Of a DNA stretch of 26,202 bases, positions 1 to 7,949 are shown piece after piece. The stretch is taken from the NCBI GenBank assembly GCA_025465385.1, contig JAODNG010000520.1, positions 1-26,202 on the forward strand, read 5' to 3'. A program made the position numbers and the translations under genes. Each line of letters starts with the position of its first letter. Within the stretch, counting starts at the first letter, position 1. This stretch comes from Pseudonocardiales bacterium. GTDB lineage: Bacteria; Actinomycetota; Actinomycetes; Mycobacteriales; Pseudonocardiaceae. Below the pieces are notes generated by a model. It was not told the origin of the DNA. It saw nothing but the letters and a program-made list of their open reading frames with translations, and did no database searches.

Positions 1-412
1 CGGCACCCTGAGTGAGGTGTACACAGCCGTTGGAGGGGACTGTGACGCTGTCCTCGTGGAAGGCGTCCCCGCCGTTGAAAAACACTGAGTACGGCATCGG
101 AGCATTGTGGAACACACTGCTCCGGTGGTGCAGATCCTTCCAGTACACGTGGAACGTGCCGGGGTCGGTCGGTGCGCTGGGCTTGCCGGTCGCTACCGGC
201 ACCGGGCCGTAACTGACACTGCCATTACGCATCAGCCATGCCTGTTGGGTCGACAGGTCCACGCAGGCCCGGGCTGAGGCTGAACACGGCGCACCGCTTG
301 TCGCGGCCGCGGCTCCCGCCGTCGTCGCGAATCCCATGGCCGCGGCGCCTAGCAGCGCCACGGCAACGGTCCGAAGCGGATGACTGATCGGCGAAGGGGA
401 GACGCGAAGCAT
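1..412 (-). CDS. Secreted L,D-transpeptidase-like (YkuD) protein, 3' end cut by window edge
   Basis: The frame opens at an ATG (complement of 410-412) and runs off the left edge after 137 codons without a stop. Residues 1-36 look like a signal peptide: a short basic start, a hydrophobic Val-Ala-Leu-rich core, then an Ala-rich region. The mature part carries the YkuD signature: a conserved His in AFHED (about residue 119) and the presumed catalytic Cys at residue 130 in SNGCVHL. Two further cysteines (residues 43 and 50) may form a disulfide. It is clearly paralogous to the gene at 15082-15528; both share HNAPMPYSVFF and more than half of their residues. The family crosslinks peptidoglycan through meso-DAP (3-3 links) or attaches proteins to the wall. 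Whether this minimal version is an active transpeptidase is inferred. It is divergent from ctaD. The Shine-Dalgarno sequence is weak, so the start is probable rather than certain. Confidence 0.85.
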   Translation of the reverse strand, partial: MLRVSPSPISHPLRTVAVALLGAAAMGFATTAGAAAATSGAPCSASARACVDLSTQQAWLMRNGSVSYGPVPVATGKPSAPTDPGTFHVYWKDLHHRSSVFHNAPMPYSVFFNGGDAFHEDSVTVPSNGCVHLTQGA

Positions 413-609
413 AGTTGTGTCTAGTACCCAACTGTGCGTGATCGTAAACTCCGACTGCGGCTCCGCTGGACCGCCTGAGTCGTCCCGCGGCAGGAGGCAG
501 TAGCAGCGTCGTCCGCCGCGGTCGCTAACATCACGCTTGGACCACGGTGACTGCAGTTGCCTGGGTCGGTACCGTGCACGGTGAGTCGTGGACAACCGGG
601 AGGGAACCT

Positions 610-2373
610 GTGACGGCCGTAGCACCCCAGCCGATCGTTACCCGTCCGCGTCCGGTGCGCCCCACGGTTAAGGGTTCGGCTCTGCTCGGGTTGCTCCAGA
701 CCACCGATCACAAGGTGATCGGCATGCTGTACCTGGTCACCTCGATGGCGTTCTTCTTCGTCGGCGGTAGCATGGCGATGCTCATCCGCGCTGAGCTGGC
801 CCGACCGGGGATGCAGTTCCTGTCCAACGAGCAGTACAACCAGCTGTTCACCATGCACGGCACGATCATGTTGCTGCTGTATGCCACGCCGATCCTGTTC
901 GCGTTCGCGAACCTGATCATGCCGCTGCAGATCGGTGCGCCGGATGTGGCTTTTCCTCGGCTCAACGCATTCTCTTTCTGGGCGTTCGCGTTCGGTGGCA
1001 TCATCGTGTTGTCCGGGTTCATGACTCCGGGTGGTGCGGCGGACTTCGGTTGGTTCGCCTACACGCCCTTGTCCGACGCTATCCATTCACCCGGCGCGGG
1101 CGGGGACTTGTGGATCATGGGGTTGGTGCTCGCTGGATTGGGCACCATTCTGGGTGCGGTCAACATGATCACCACGGTGGTCTGTTTGCGCGCACCGGGG
1201 ATGACGATGTTCCGGATGCCGATCTTCACCTGGAACATCTTCGTCACGTCACTTCTCGTCTTGCTGGCGTTCCCGATCCTGACTGCAGCCTTGCTGGGCT
1301 TGGAGGCTGACCGCCGCCTCGGGGCACACGTATTCGACGCAGCCAACGGCGGCGCAATCCTCTGGCAGCACCTGTTCTGGTTCTTCGGCCACCCCGAGGT
1401 TTACATCGTCGCGCTGCCCTTCTTCGGCATCGTGTCGGAGATCTTCCCGGTGTTCAGTCGCAAACCACTGTTCGGGTACAAGACCCTGATCTTCGCCACC
1501 CTGACGATCGGGGCGCTGTCCGTGGTGGTGTGGGCCCACCACATGTACGCCACCGGCGCCGTACTGCTCCCGTTCTTCGCGTTCACCACCTTCCTCATCG
1601 CCGTTCCCACCGGTATCAAGTTCTTCAACTGGATCGGCACTATGTGGCGGGGGCAGCTCACGTTCGAAACCCCGATGTTGTGGTCGATCGGCTTCTTGGT
1701 GACGTTCCTCCTCGGCGGCCTGACCGGGGTGCTGCTGGCCGCTCCGGCGATCGACTTCCATGTCAGCGACACCTACTTCGTGGTCGCGCACTTCCACTAT
1801 GTGCTGTTCGGCACGATCGTCTTCGCCACCTTCGCCGGGATCTACTTCTGGTTCCCGAAGATCACCGGCCGGATGCTCGACGAGCCGCTGGGCAAGTTGC
1901 ACTTCTGGGCGACGTTCATCGGGTTCCACCTGACGTTCCTGGTGCAGCACTGGCTCGGCGCCGAGGGGATGCCGCGCCGCTACGCCGACTACCTACCCAC
2001 CGACGGTTTCACCACCTTGAACATGGTGTCGTCGATCGGGGCCTTCGTGCTCGGCGCTTCCACGCTGCCGTTCCTGTGGAACGTTTTCCGTAGCTACCGC
2101 TACGGCGAGGTCGTCACGGTCGATGACCCGTGGGGTTATGGCAACTCCCTGGAGTGGGCGACCTCCTGTCCACCGCCGAGGCACAACTTCACCGAGCTGC
2201 CGAGGATTCGTTCTGAGCGACCCGCCTTCGAGCTGCACTACCCACACATGATGGAACGAATCCGGGAAGAAGCACACATCGGTGGCGGCGGGGACTCGCC
2301 GGCACCGAGCGAGCAAGCAGCATTCGCCGTAGAGCAAGGCGACACCGGCTTTAGCGATCCCCGGGACAAGTGA
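610..2373 (+). CDS. ctaD: Cytochrome c oxidase subunit I (aa3-type)
   Basis: This is the catalytic heme-copper subunit of the aa3 cytochrome c oxidase, a multi-pass membrane protein of about 587 residues that reduces O2 and pumps protons. Diagnostic motifs are all visible: FTMHGTIM (heme a His), GHPEVYI (CuB His and the crosslinked Tyr), WAHHMYATG (CuB His pair) and VVAHFHYVLFG (heme a3 and heme a ligands). The frame is open from a GTG at 547. I prefer the GTG at 610 because AGGGA lies just upstream and the resulting N-terminus (MTAVAPQPIV) fits the mycobacterial CtaD length. The C-terminal tail after the last membrane segment is hydrophilic and long, as in other actinobacterial CtaD proteins. 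The stop overlaps the serB start by GTGA, the same ctaD-serB order as in mycobacteria. Confidence 0.97.
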   Translation: MTAVAPQPIVTRPRPVRPTVKGSALLGLLQTTDHKVIGMLYLVTSMAFFFVGGSMAMLIRAELARPGMQFLSNEQYNQLFTMHGTIMLLLYATPILFAFANLIMPLQIGAPDVAFPRLNAFSFWAFAFGGIIVLSGFMTPGGAADFGWFAYTPLSDAIHSPGAGGDLWIMGLVLAGLGTILGAVNMITTVVCLRAPGMTMFRMPIFTWNIFVTSLLVLLAFPILTAALLGLEADRRLGAHVFDAANGGAILWQHLFWFFGHPEVYIVALPFFGIVSEIFPVFSRKPLFGYKTLIFATLTIGALSVVVWAHHMYATGAVLLPFFAFTTFLIAVPTGIKFFNWIGTMWRGQLTFETPMLWSIGFLVTFLLGGLTGVLLAAPAIDFHVSDTYFVVAHFHYVLFGTIVFATFAGIYFWFPKITGRMLDEPLGKLHFWATFIGFHLTFLVQHWLGAEGMPRRYADYLPTDGFTTLNMVSSIGAFVLGASTLPFLWNVFRSYRYGEVVTVDDPWGYGNSLEWATSCPPPRHNFTELPRIRSERPAFELHYPHMMERIREEAHIGGGGDSPAPSEQAAFAVEQGDTGFSDPRDK

Positions 2374-3605
2374 TCGGCGGCTCACGGACAACCCTGCTGG
2401 TGACCGTCACCGGACGGGACAAGCCGGGAGTCGTATCGGTGATCTTCTCGGCGCTTACCCAGCACGGGGTGGAGATCCTCGACGTCGAGCAGGTGGTGAT
2501 CCGGGGTCGGATTATTCTCGGCGTGCTGGTCGCGACTACTGCTGATCCGGAAGATCTTCAAGAGGCCGCCGAGCAGGCCATGGCTAGCATCGGGATGCAG
2601 CTGGAGGTGGAGGTCGGCGCCGGCGCGGTGGGTGCTAACGCCCGCAGCTCGACGCATGTCGTCCTGGTACTGGGTCGGCCGGTCACCGCGCACGCCTTCA
2701 CTGAGACGACGCGCGCGCTGGCCGCGTTGAACATCAACATCGACGCGATCCGACGGATCGCGGACTACCCGGTCACCGGTCTGGAGCTGCTCGTCTCGGT
2801 GCCTGCCGGCGACGATCCCAAGGCCGCCGACACCGCACTGCGCTCCACGCTGGTCAGGCTCGCCGCCCACGGTGAGGTCGACCTTGCCGTCGAACGAGTC
2901 GGTATCGCCCGCCGGGCCAAGCGTCTGGTGGTCTTCGACGTCGACTCGACCTTGGTGCAGGGCGAAGTGATCGAGTTGCTAGCCGAGCATGCCGGCTGCG
3001 GCGCCGAGGTGCGGGCGGTCACCGAGGCTGCGATGGGCGGCGAGCTGGACTTCACGCAGTCGCTGCGTCGCCGGGTTGCCCTCCTGGCGGGCCTGCCAGC
3101 CGGTGTGCTCACCGAGGTGACCAACGCCTTGGAACTCACCGCCGGGGCGCGCACGACGGTACGGACCCTCAAGCGGTTGGGATTCTACTGTGGAGCCGTC
3201 TCGGGTGGTTTCACCCAGATCGTGCAACCGGTCGCCGAAGATCTGGGGTTGGACTTCTGCACCGCCAACGAGCTAGAGATCCATGACGGCAAGCTCACCG
3301 GGCACGTGATCGGTCCAGTGGTCGACCGGTCCGGGAAGGCCGACGCGCTGCGCCAGGCGGCGGAGCACTTCGGGGTTCCGCTCGCCCAGTGTGTCGCGGT
3401 TGGGGATGGCGCGAACGACATCGACATGCTGACCACCGCTGGCCTTGGCGTGGCGTTCAACGCCAAGCCCGCGCTGCGCGAAGTCGCGGACACCGCGATC
3501 ACTCAGCCGTTCCTGGACATCGTGCTATTCGTGCTTGGTGTGACCCGCGACGAGGTGGAGGCCGCCGACGCTGCCGACGGGATGCTGCGAAGAGTGCCCT
3601 TGTGA
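2370..3605 (+). CDS. serB: Phosphoserine phosphatase with two N-terminal ACT domains (SerB2 type)
   Basis: This cytosolic HAD-superfamily enzyme hydrolyses O-phosphoserine to serine, the last step of phosphorylated serine biosynthesis. It has 411 residues: ACT domain 1 (about 5-80), ACT domain 2 (about 90-170) and the HAD core (about 185-395). The catalytic motif FDVDST places the nucleophile at Asp190 and the acid/base at Asp192. The later motif VGDGANDIDML holds the Mg-binding aspartates. ACT domains usually bind amino acids, so serine feedback is likely but not shown here. The GTG start overlaps the ctaD stop by four bases, implying translational coupling. The link to the cysteine genes at 10-12 kb is metabolic, because O-phosphoserine is also the CysM substrate. 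Confidence 0.96.
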   Translation: MIGGSRTTLLVTVTGRDKPGVVSVIFSALTQHGVEILDVEQVVIRGRIILGVLVATTADPEDLQEAAEQAMASIGMQLEVEVGAGAVGANARSSTHVVLVLGRPVTAHAFTETTRALAALNINIDAIRRIADYPVTGLELLVSVPAGDDPKAADTALRSTLVRLAAHGEVDLAVERVGIARRAKRLVVFDVDSTLVQGEVIELLAEHAGCGAEVRAVTEAAMGGELDFTQSLRRRVALLAGLPAGVLTEVTNALELTAGARTTVRTLKRLGFYCGAVSGGFTQIVQPVAEDLGLDFCTANELEIHDGKLTGHVIGPVVDRSGKADALRQAAEHFGVPLAQCVAVGDGANDIDMLTTAGLGVAFNAKPALREVADTAITQPFLDIVLFVLGVTRDEVEAADAADGMLRRVPL

Positions 3606-3631
3606 GCGGAGATCCCAGCTACTTGTGTGTC

Positions 3632-3645
3632 ACCGCTACCGCGGT
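3632..3645. terminator. Small hairpin between convergent serB and the cupin gene
   Basis: ACCGC (3632-3636) and GCGGT (3641-3645) form a 5-bp stem with a 4-nt loop. It lies between the serB stop and the last codons of the convergent cupin gene. There is no T-tract, so a terminator role is only plausible. Confidence 0.2.
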
Positions 3646-4097
3646 CCACCAGGCAGGACGACATCGGTGGAGTAGCGGGCCATGATCTCGGCGACCGCCT
3701 TCGGGTCAAGTCCGTTGGGTCCCTTCGGGAGCCGGTCGAGTTCCAAGAAGTAGTCGATATACAGGTCGGGCGTGATGGTGCAGTAGATCAAGGCCTTCTC
3801 GTCGCCGGGGTTCGCGAAAGTGTGCGGCGTGCCGGCTCCGGCAGTGATCAACTCACCGATCCCTGCCCTGAACTCGTCGCTCCCGCTGGTGAAACTCGGC
3901 CGGCCGGAGAGCACGTAGAAGGTCTCGTCGTGCTGGCGATGGATGTGCTGGGGTGGGCCCGGCGTGTGCGGAGGAAGCGTGACCTCGACGATGCCGAGCC
4001 GATGCCCGGTTCGTTCACCCGTCTCAAGGATGCGCACCCCGATGGGGCCGGCAGACAGCACGTCGCCTTCGCCGGGACGAACGACGGCGATGCTCAT
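3636..4097 (-). CDS. Single-domain cupin protein
   Basis: This is a 153-residue conserved-barrel (cupin_2) protein. Cupin motif 1 is present as HIHRQHDETFYVLSG, matching HxH-x4-E-x6-G. Motif 2 appears as GAGTPHTFAN, with the expected third His and trailing Asn. These residues would bind one divalent metal. The family includes small dioxygenases, isomerases and sugar- or quercetin-binding proteins, and the substrate cannot be told from sequence. The ATG overlaps the stop of the upstream 60-codon ORF by ATGA, so the two are probably co-translated. Together with that ORF it sits between two core blocks (ctaD-serB and dinG) that are not adjacent in mycobacteria, which suggests an accessory insertion. 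Confidence 0.85.
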   Translation of the reverse strand: MSIAVVRPGEGDVLSAGPIGVRILETGERTGHRLGIVEVTLPPHTPGPPQHIHRQHDETFYVLSGRPSFTSGSDEFRAGIGELITAGAGTPHTFANPGDEKALIYCTITPDLYIDYFLELDRLPKGPNGLDPKAVAEIMARYSTDVVLPGGPR

Positions 4098-4276
4098 GAG
4101 TGCGCTCCGTCGTCCAGCGCCCGGAATCCCGGCGCAGACGACAGCGCCTGCGCGACGCGCGAGTCGTGGACCGGGGCGCCCATGCCGCGAATCAAGCGGG
4201 TCACGAGGGCTGACAAGTCGACCTCCTCAGGGAATCTCCGCGCGACGCCGGTCTCCTCATAATACACATGTCGCAT
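4094..4276 (-). CDS. Small hypothetical protein coupled to the cupin gene
   Basis: This is a 60-codon ORF from an ATG (complement of 4274-4276) whose stop overlaps the cupin start by ATGA. I do not recognise the protein. It is soluble-looking, with no signal peptide or membrane segment, and has a patch rich in acidic and basic residues (RRFPEEVDLSALVTRLIRG) that may be helical. It could be a genuine small partner of the cupin, or the surviving 3' end of a larger gene such as a regulator or oxidoreductase. Its coupling to a convincing gene is the main argument that it is translated. Confidence 0.5.
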   Translation of the reverse strand: MRHVYYEETGVARRFPEEVDLSALVTRLIRGMGAPVHDSRVAQALSSAPGFRALDDGAHS

Positions 4277-4383
4277 TATTCATCTTATGGTCTGCGAATG
4301 TCCGGCACTCGTCAAGCACCCGATCGCAACGGTGCGCTCGGCGACCGCGATTCGGCTCCGGATGACGGAACCAGCGCCGGGAG

Positions 4384-6438
4384 TCACGTCCTGACGACAC
4401 GGTTGAGGGCGGCTCTGGCTACGGCGGGATCGGTGGTGGGCCAGAACGGCGGGAGGGAGGCGCGCAGGAATGCGGCGTAGCGGGCGGTGGCCAGTCTGGG
4501 ATCCAGGATGGCTACCACGCCGCGGTCCTCGGTGGAGCGCAACAGCCGGCCGGTGCCCTGCGCGAGCAGTAGCGCCGCGTGCGTCGCCGCCACCGTCAGG
4601 AAGCCGTTGCCACCGCGGGCGGCCACCGCGCGTTGCCGCGCCGAGCTCAACGGATCGTCCGGGCGGGGAAACGGGATGCGGTCGACCACCACCAGAGACA
4701 GCGACCGGCCGGGGACGTCGACGCCTTGCCACAGCGACAGGGTGCCGAATAGGCAGGTTGGTTCATCTTGCGCGAACTGCTGCACCAGCAGGCCGGTCGC
4801 GTCGTCGCCCTGGCACAGGATAGGTAGATCCAGTTGAGCCCGCAGGGCCTCGGCGGCCTGCTTGGCGGCCCGCATCGAGGAGAACAGACCGAGTGTGCGG
4901 CCGCCCGCTGCGGTAACCAGCGCGGCGAGCTCGTCGAGGTGGGCCGGCGTCAACCCGTCGCGGCCAGGTGCGGGCAGGTGCGCGGCGGTGTAGAGGATCC
5001 CGGCGCGGCGGTGCTCGAATGGCGAGCCCGCATCAAAGCCCGTCCAGGCCGGGGTGGCGTCGTCGGCTGGCGGCGGCCGCTCCGTGGCTGTTCCAGCGGC
5101 GGCCGCGGGCGCCTGGGACGATCCGGCAGACGGTCGCTGCCGCGGCAGGCCCCACTGCGAGGCGAGCGCGTCGAAGGTCCCGCCCAGGGTGAGGGTGGCT
5201 GAGGTGAGCACTACGGTTCGCTTAGCGAACAGCCGTTGCTGCAGCAAGCCGGCGACGCCCAGCGGCGCCACCCTCAGCACCCGCCCGCGCACGGTCTCCT
5301 CCGCCAACCAGACCACATCTCGCCGGTCGGACTCACTGTCGGGGAAGGCGACCAGCACCCGAGCGGCGGCCGAGTGCACCTGCTCCAGTGCGGTCAGCGC
5401 GAGCCGGCGACGGGCGGCCGCGTCGGGCTCCTCGCGCCGCTCGGTCCCGAGCGCGGTAATGCAGTGGTGCGCCGCGTCGCGCACCGCGGTGAGCGCGCCA
5501 GCCACCCCGGCGCCGAGGGTGTCCCAACGCTGCGCACCAGCATCGCCGAGCAGCAACACCAGCCCGTCACCGGCAGCGGCCAACTCATCGCCGATCTGCT
5601 GATCGATCAGCCGGCCGCACCGGCGGGCCGCGGTCTCGACCATCGACCCGGTGAGTTCCTCGGTGGCCGCGCTGGTGACCCGGTCGACCAGATCGTGCGC
5701 CTCGTCGATGACCACGACGTCATGGTCGGGCAGCACCTGGTGATCACCCATCGCGTCGATTGCGAGCAACGCATGATTGGTGACCACCACCTCGGCCCGT
5801 CCGGCCCGGGCTCGGGCCTGCTCGGCGAAACAGTCCATGCCAATGGGGCAGCGGGACAGGCCCAGGCACTCCCGGGCGCTGACCGACACCTGCCGCCAGG
5901 CTCGGTCGGTCACGCCGGGCACCAGCTCGTCGCGGTCTCCGGTGCTCGTGGCCGAGGACCATTCGTGCAGCCGGACGATCTGGCGGCCCAACATCGACGT
6001 CGGCGACGCCGCCGCCGCGGCATCGAAGAGGTCCTCGCCCTCGTCAGGCGGCCCGGTGTCCAGCCGGTGCAGGCACAGGTAGTTGCGCCGTCCCTTGAGG
6101 ATGGCGAAGGTCGGAGTGCTGCCTAGCATCGGCTCCAGCGCAGCGGCCAGCCGGGGCAGGTCGCGGTCGATAAGCTGGCGCTGCAGGGCGATGGTCGCGG
6201 TGGAGACCACCACGGTGGTGCCGGCAGCGACGGCGTGCCGGATCGCCGGTACCAGGTATGCCAGCGACTTGCCGGTCCCGGTACCGGCCTGCACCGCGAG
6301 GTGCTCGCCGGTGCGGATCGCCCGGTCCACCGCCTCGGCCATCAGAGTTTGTCCCGGCCGGTCGGTTCCACCCACCGCGTGCACCGCCGCGCTGAGTAGC
6401 GCCCCGACCTCAGGCACTGTGGTGGCGGGGGCGGGCAC
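4384..6438 (-). CDS. dinG: DinG-family ATP-dependent DNA helicase (XPD/Rad3-like)
   Basis: This superfamily 2 5'-3' helicase probably acts on D-loops, R-loops or damaged DNA. Visible motifs are Walker A AGTGTGKSLAYL (near residue 52), VVSTATIALQRQL (motif Ia), VVIDEAHDLVDR (DEAH box, near residue 243) and, towards the C-terminus, LFGTLSLWQGVDVPG (motif V). Four cysteines suited to an Fe-S cluster lie between Walker A and DEAH, in NYLCLHR and in ARECLGLSRCPIGMDCF. The open frame extends upstream to 6765, but that part is Arg/Pro-rich and overlaps the CGNR gene. I therefore place the start at a GTG near 6438, with a GTG at 6417 as the alternative; neither has a good Shine-Dalgarno. In mycobacteria dinG is next to pncB, but here two genes intervene. 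Confidence 0.92.
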   Translation of the reverse strand: MPAPATTVPEVGALLSAAVHAVGGTDRPGQTLMAEAVDRAIRTGEHLAVQAGTGTGKSLAYLVPAIRHAVAAGTTVVVSTATIALQRQLIDRDLPRLAAALEPMLGSTPTFAILKGRRNYLCLHRLDTGPPDEGEDLFDAAAAASPTSMLGRQIVRLHEWSSATSTGDRDELVPGVTDRAWRQVSVSARECLGLSRCPIGMDCFAEQARARAGRAEVVVTNHALLAIDAMGDHQVLPDHDVVVIDEAHDLVDRVTSAATEELTGSMVETAARRCGRLIDQQIGDELAAAGDGLVLLLGDAGAQRWDTLGAGVAGALTAVRDAAHHCITALGTERREEPDAAARRRLALTALEQVHSAAARVLVAFPDSESDRRDVVWLAEETVRGRVLRVAPLGVAGLLQQRLFAKRTVVLTSATLTLGGTFDALASQWGLPRQRPSAGSSQAPAAAAGTATERPPPADDATPAWTGFDAGSPFEHRRAGILYTAAHLPAPGRDGLTPAHLDELAALVTAAGGRTLGLFSSMRAAKQAAEALRAQLDLPILCQGDDATGLLVQQFAQDEPTCLFGTLSLWQGVDVPGRSLSLVVVDRIPFPRPDDPLSSARQRAVAARGGNGFLTVAATHAALLLAQGTGRLLRSTEDRGVVAILDPRLATARYAAFLRASLPPFWPTTDPAVARAALNRVVRT

Positions 6439-6517
6439 AGCAGCAGACGCTACCGGCCAGGGTCTCCCTGCCAGGCGCAGGCACGGTCGTCGTCGGGCCT
6501 CGGCCTGAGACGCCGGT

Positions 6518-7141
6518 CTAGGGGGGCGCGGGGCGGTGCCGCTGGTAGTGGCGCGCAGCTCGGGCCCGATTGCCGCAGCCAGCCGAGCACCACTGCCTTC
6601 GGGGGTGGTCCTTGACGAAGAACAACACGCAACCTGGCGCCTGGCAGGCCCGGATCTGGGTTCGCAACGGGCCGCCGAAAATCGCGATCGCATCGCGGGC
6701 GATCGCCGCGAGGGCGGCGTCCGCGTCCTCGGCCCGGGTGCGCTCCGACACCGCGTAGGCGCCACCGGCGCAGGTCAGCTGCGGCCACCGTGGAGCCGCG
6801 GCGGCGGCGGCGTTGAGCACCTCCACATGCGTGTCGTCGCCCGGGCACGCGTCCACGCAGGTATGACACAGACTGCGGATGGCCTCCCGCAACGCCCGGA
6901 ATGTCTTTATCTCCGCCGCACCGACGCGCACGCCGGGCCCGGGTACCGGCGAGTGATCGCGCAACCAGGCGGCGAGGTGAGCGGGCGTGCCGATGCCCTC
7001 GCGAAGGGCGCCGCGCACCGCGTAGTGGGTGTTGGCGAACTCGATCGCCAGCGGCTCGCCGAGCCGCGGCGAGCCATTCCCGGGCTGCCCGCCGGTCTGA
7101 TCAGCCCTCACCTTCTTATGGTAGGACACCATTGCAACCAT
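6518..7141 (-). CDS. CGNR zinc-finger (ABATE domain) putative transcriptional regulator
   Basis: This is a 207-residue protein with an N-terminal ABATE-type (ginkbilobin-like) domain, including LAIEFANTHYA and AWLRDHSP. The C-terminal CGNR zinc finger has CQAPGCVLFFV followed by RRQWCSAGCGNRARAARHY, giving four Zn-binding cysteines and the name-giving CGNR motif. CGNR proteins are generally treated as DNA-binding, possibly stress- or metabolite-responsive, and the ligand is unknown. Translation can begin at the ATG at 7141 or at the ATG at 7132. An 8-bp inverted repeat overlaps both starts, so autoregulation is possible. The gene is divergent from the MOSC protein gene, a common layout for a regulator and its target, though that link is inference. 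Confidence 0.88.
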   Translation of the reverse strand: MVAMVSYHKKVRADQTGGQPGNGSPRLGEPLAIEFANTHYAVRGALREGIGTPAHLAAWLRDHSPVPGPGVRVGAAEIKTFRALREAIRSLCHTCVDACPGDDTHVEVLNAAAAAAPRWPQLTCAGGAYAVSERTRAEDADAALAAIARDAIAIFGGPLRTQIRACQAPGCVLFFVKDHPRRQWCSAGCGNRARAARHYQRHRPAPP

Positions 7142-7144
7142 AAG
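7115..7144. promoter_or_regulatory. Candidate operator: inverted repeat over the CGNR gene start
   Basis: CTTATGGT (7115-7122) and ACCATAAG (7137-7144) are perfect 8-bp inverted arms with a 14-bp spacer, so the half-sites are centred 22 bp apart, about two helical turns. The repeat spans both possible start codons of the CGNR regulator and lies in the interval shared with the divergent MOSC gene. This fits a dimeric repressor site, perhaps autoregulatory, but no binding data exist here. Confidence 0.4.
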
Positions 7145-7227
7145 ACGCGCGTGTCATCATCTAATTGTACGAACCGGATTCAAGCGTTAGATCGCCCCAC
7201 TGGACCGAAGAGCGGAGCGAGCGGCTG

Positions 7228-7932
7228 ATGTGGGTCACCGAGCTGTGGCGCTACCCGGTGAAGTCGATGCGCGGCGAGCGGCTCGACGAGACCGTGCTCA
7301 CCGATGACGGTGTCACCGGCGACCGCCTTGCTCACGTCTACGGACCCCGTGGTGTGCTCACCGCTCGCACCCGGCCCCGGCTGCTAAGGCTGGCTGGCAC
7401 CCTTGGCCCCGACGGTGAGCCGCTGGTCAACGGTCGCCCCTGGAACGATCCGGCGACCGCGGTGGCCGTCCGGGAAGCGGCGGGTGTGGGGGCCCGGATG
7501 GCCGGTTATGACGGACCCGAGCGTTTCGACGTGCTCCCGTTGCTCGTCGCCACCGACGGTGCCATCAAGGCGCTCGGTGTGGACGGTCGGCGGCTACGGC
7601 CCAACATTGTGCTGGGTGGCGTGCCCGGCCTGGCCGAGCGCTCCTGGCCCGGCCAGGCGGTGCGGATCGGCGAGACACTGATCGGCGTGCAGTCGGTCCG
7701 CGGTCGCTGCATCATCACCACGATCGATCCCGACACCGGCGAGCAGGACCTGGACGTCCTGCGCAGGATCCACCGCCAGTTCGACGGAACGATGGCGCTC
7801 AATTGCTGGGTCGTCCGCGGTGGCCGGATCTGGGTCGGGCAGCGCGCCGAAGTCGTCGACCTCGATGCTGATCCCCCTCCGGGCGGAGGGTGGATCACCG
7901 GGAAACCCTATCGGGTGACGGCAGTCGAGTGA
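7228..7932 (+). CDS. MOSC domain-containing protein
   Basis: This is a 234-residue MOSC-family protein, related to the C-terminal domain of molybdenum-cofactor sulfurase and to YcbX/mARC proteins. The N-terminal beta-barrel signature ELWRYPVKSMRGERLDE is typical of MOSC_N. The MOSC core contains RPNIVLGG and the conserved Cys in GRCIITTIDPDTGEQD, which is thought to handle sulfur or the Mo centre. I chose the ATG at 7228 over an upstream TTG at 7165 because family members begin a few residues before the ELWRYPVKS motif and GGAG lies upstream. It is convergent with pncB, with only 17 nt between the stops. The substrate is unknown; reduction of N-hydroxylated compounds or Mo-cofactor handling are the family options. 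Confidence 0.9.
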   Translation: MWVTELWRYPVKSMRGERLDETVLTDDGVTGDRLAHVYGPRGVLTARTRPRLLRLAGTLGPDGEPLVNGRPWNDPATAVAVREAAGVGARMAGYDGPERFDVLPLLVATDGAIKALGVDGRRLRPNIVLGGVPGLAERSWPGQAVRIGETLIGVQSVRGRCIITTIDPDTGEQDLDVLRRIHRQFDGTMALNCWVVRGGRIWVGQRAEVVDLDADPPPGGGWITGKPYRVTAVE

Positions 7933-7949
7933 GAGCTTGTCACGAGGCC

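Noticed and set aside
571..582. Perfect 12-bp palindrome ACCGTGCACGGT in the ctaD leader as an operator
   Set aside because: Several 12-bp palindromes are expected by chance in 26 kb, and nothing else at the site supports regulation.
547..609. Longer CtaD beginning at the GTG at 547
   Set aside because: The extra 21 residues are not CtaD-like, and the GTG at 610 has a ribosome binding site and the expected N-terminus.
4284..4291. A second CTTATGGT near the small ORF upstream of the cupin, as another CGNR operator
   Set aside because: Only one half-site is present, with no inverted partner at the right spacing; a single 8-mer is expected by chance.
6439..6765. N-terminal extension of DinG to an ATG at 6765
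   Set aside because: The extra 109 residues are Arg/Pro/Ser-rich, overlap the CGNR gene in another frame and have no counterpart in DinG proteins.
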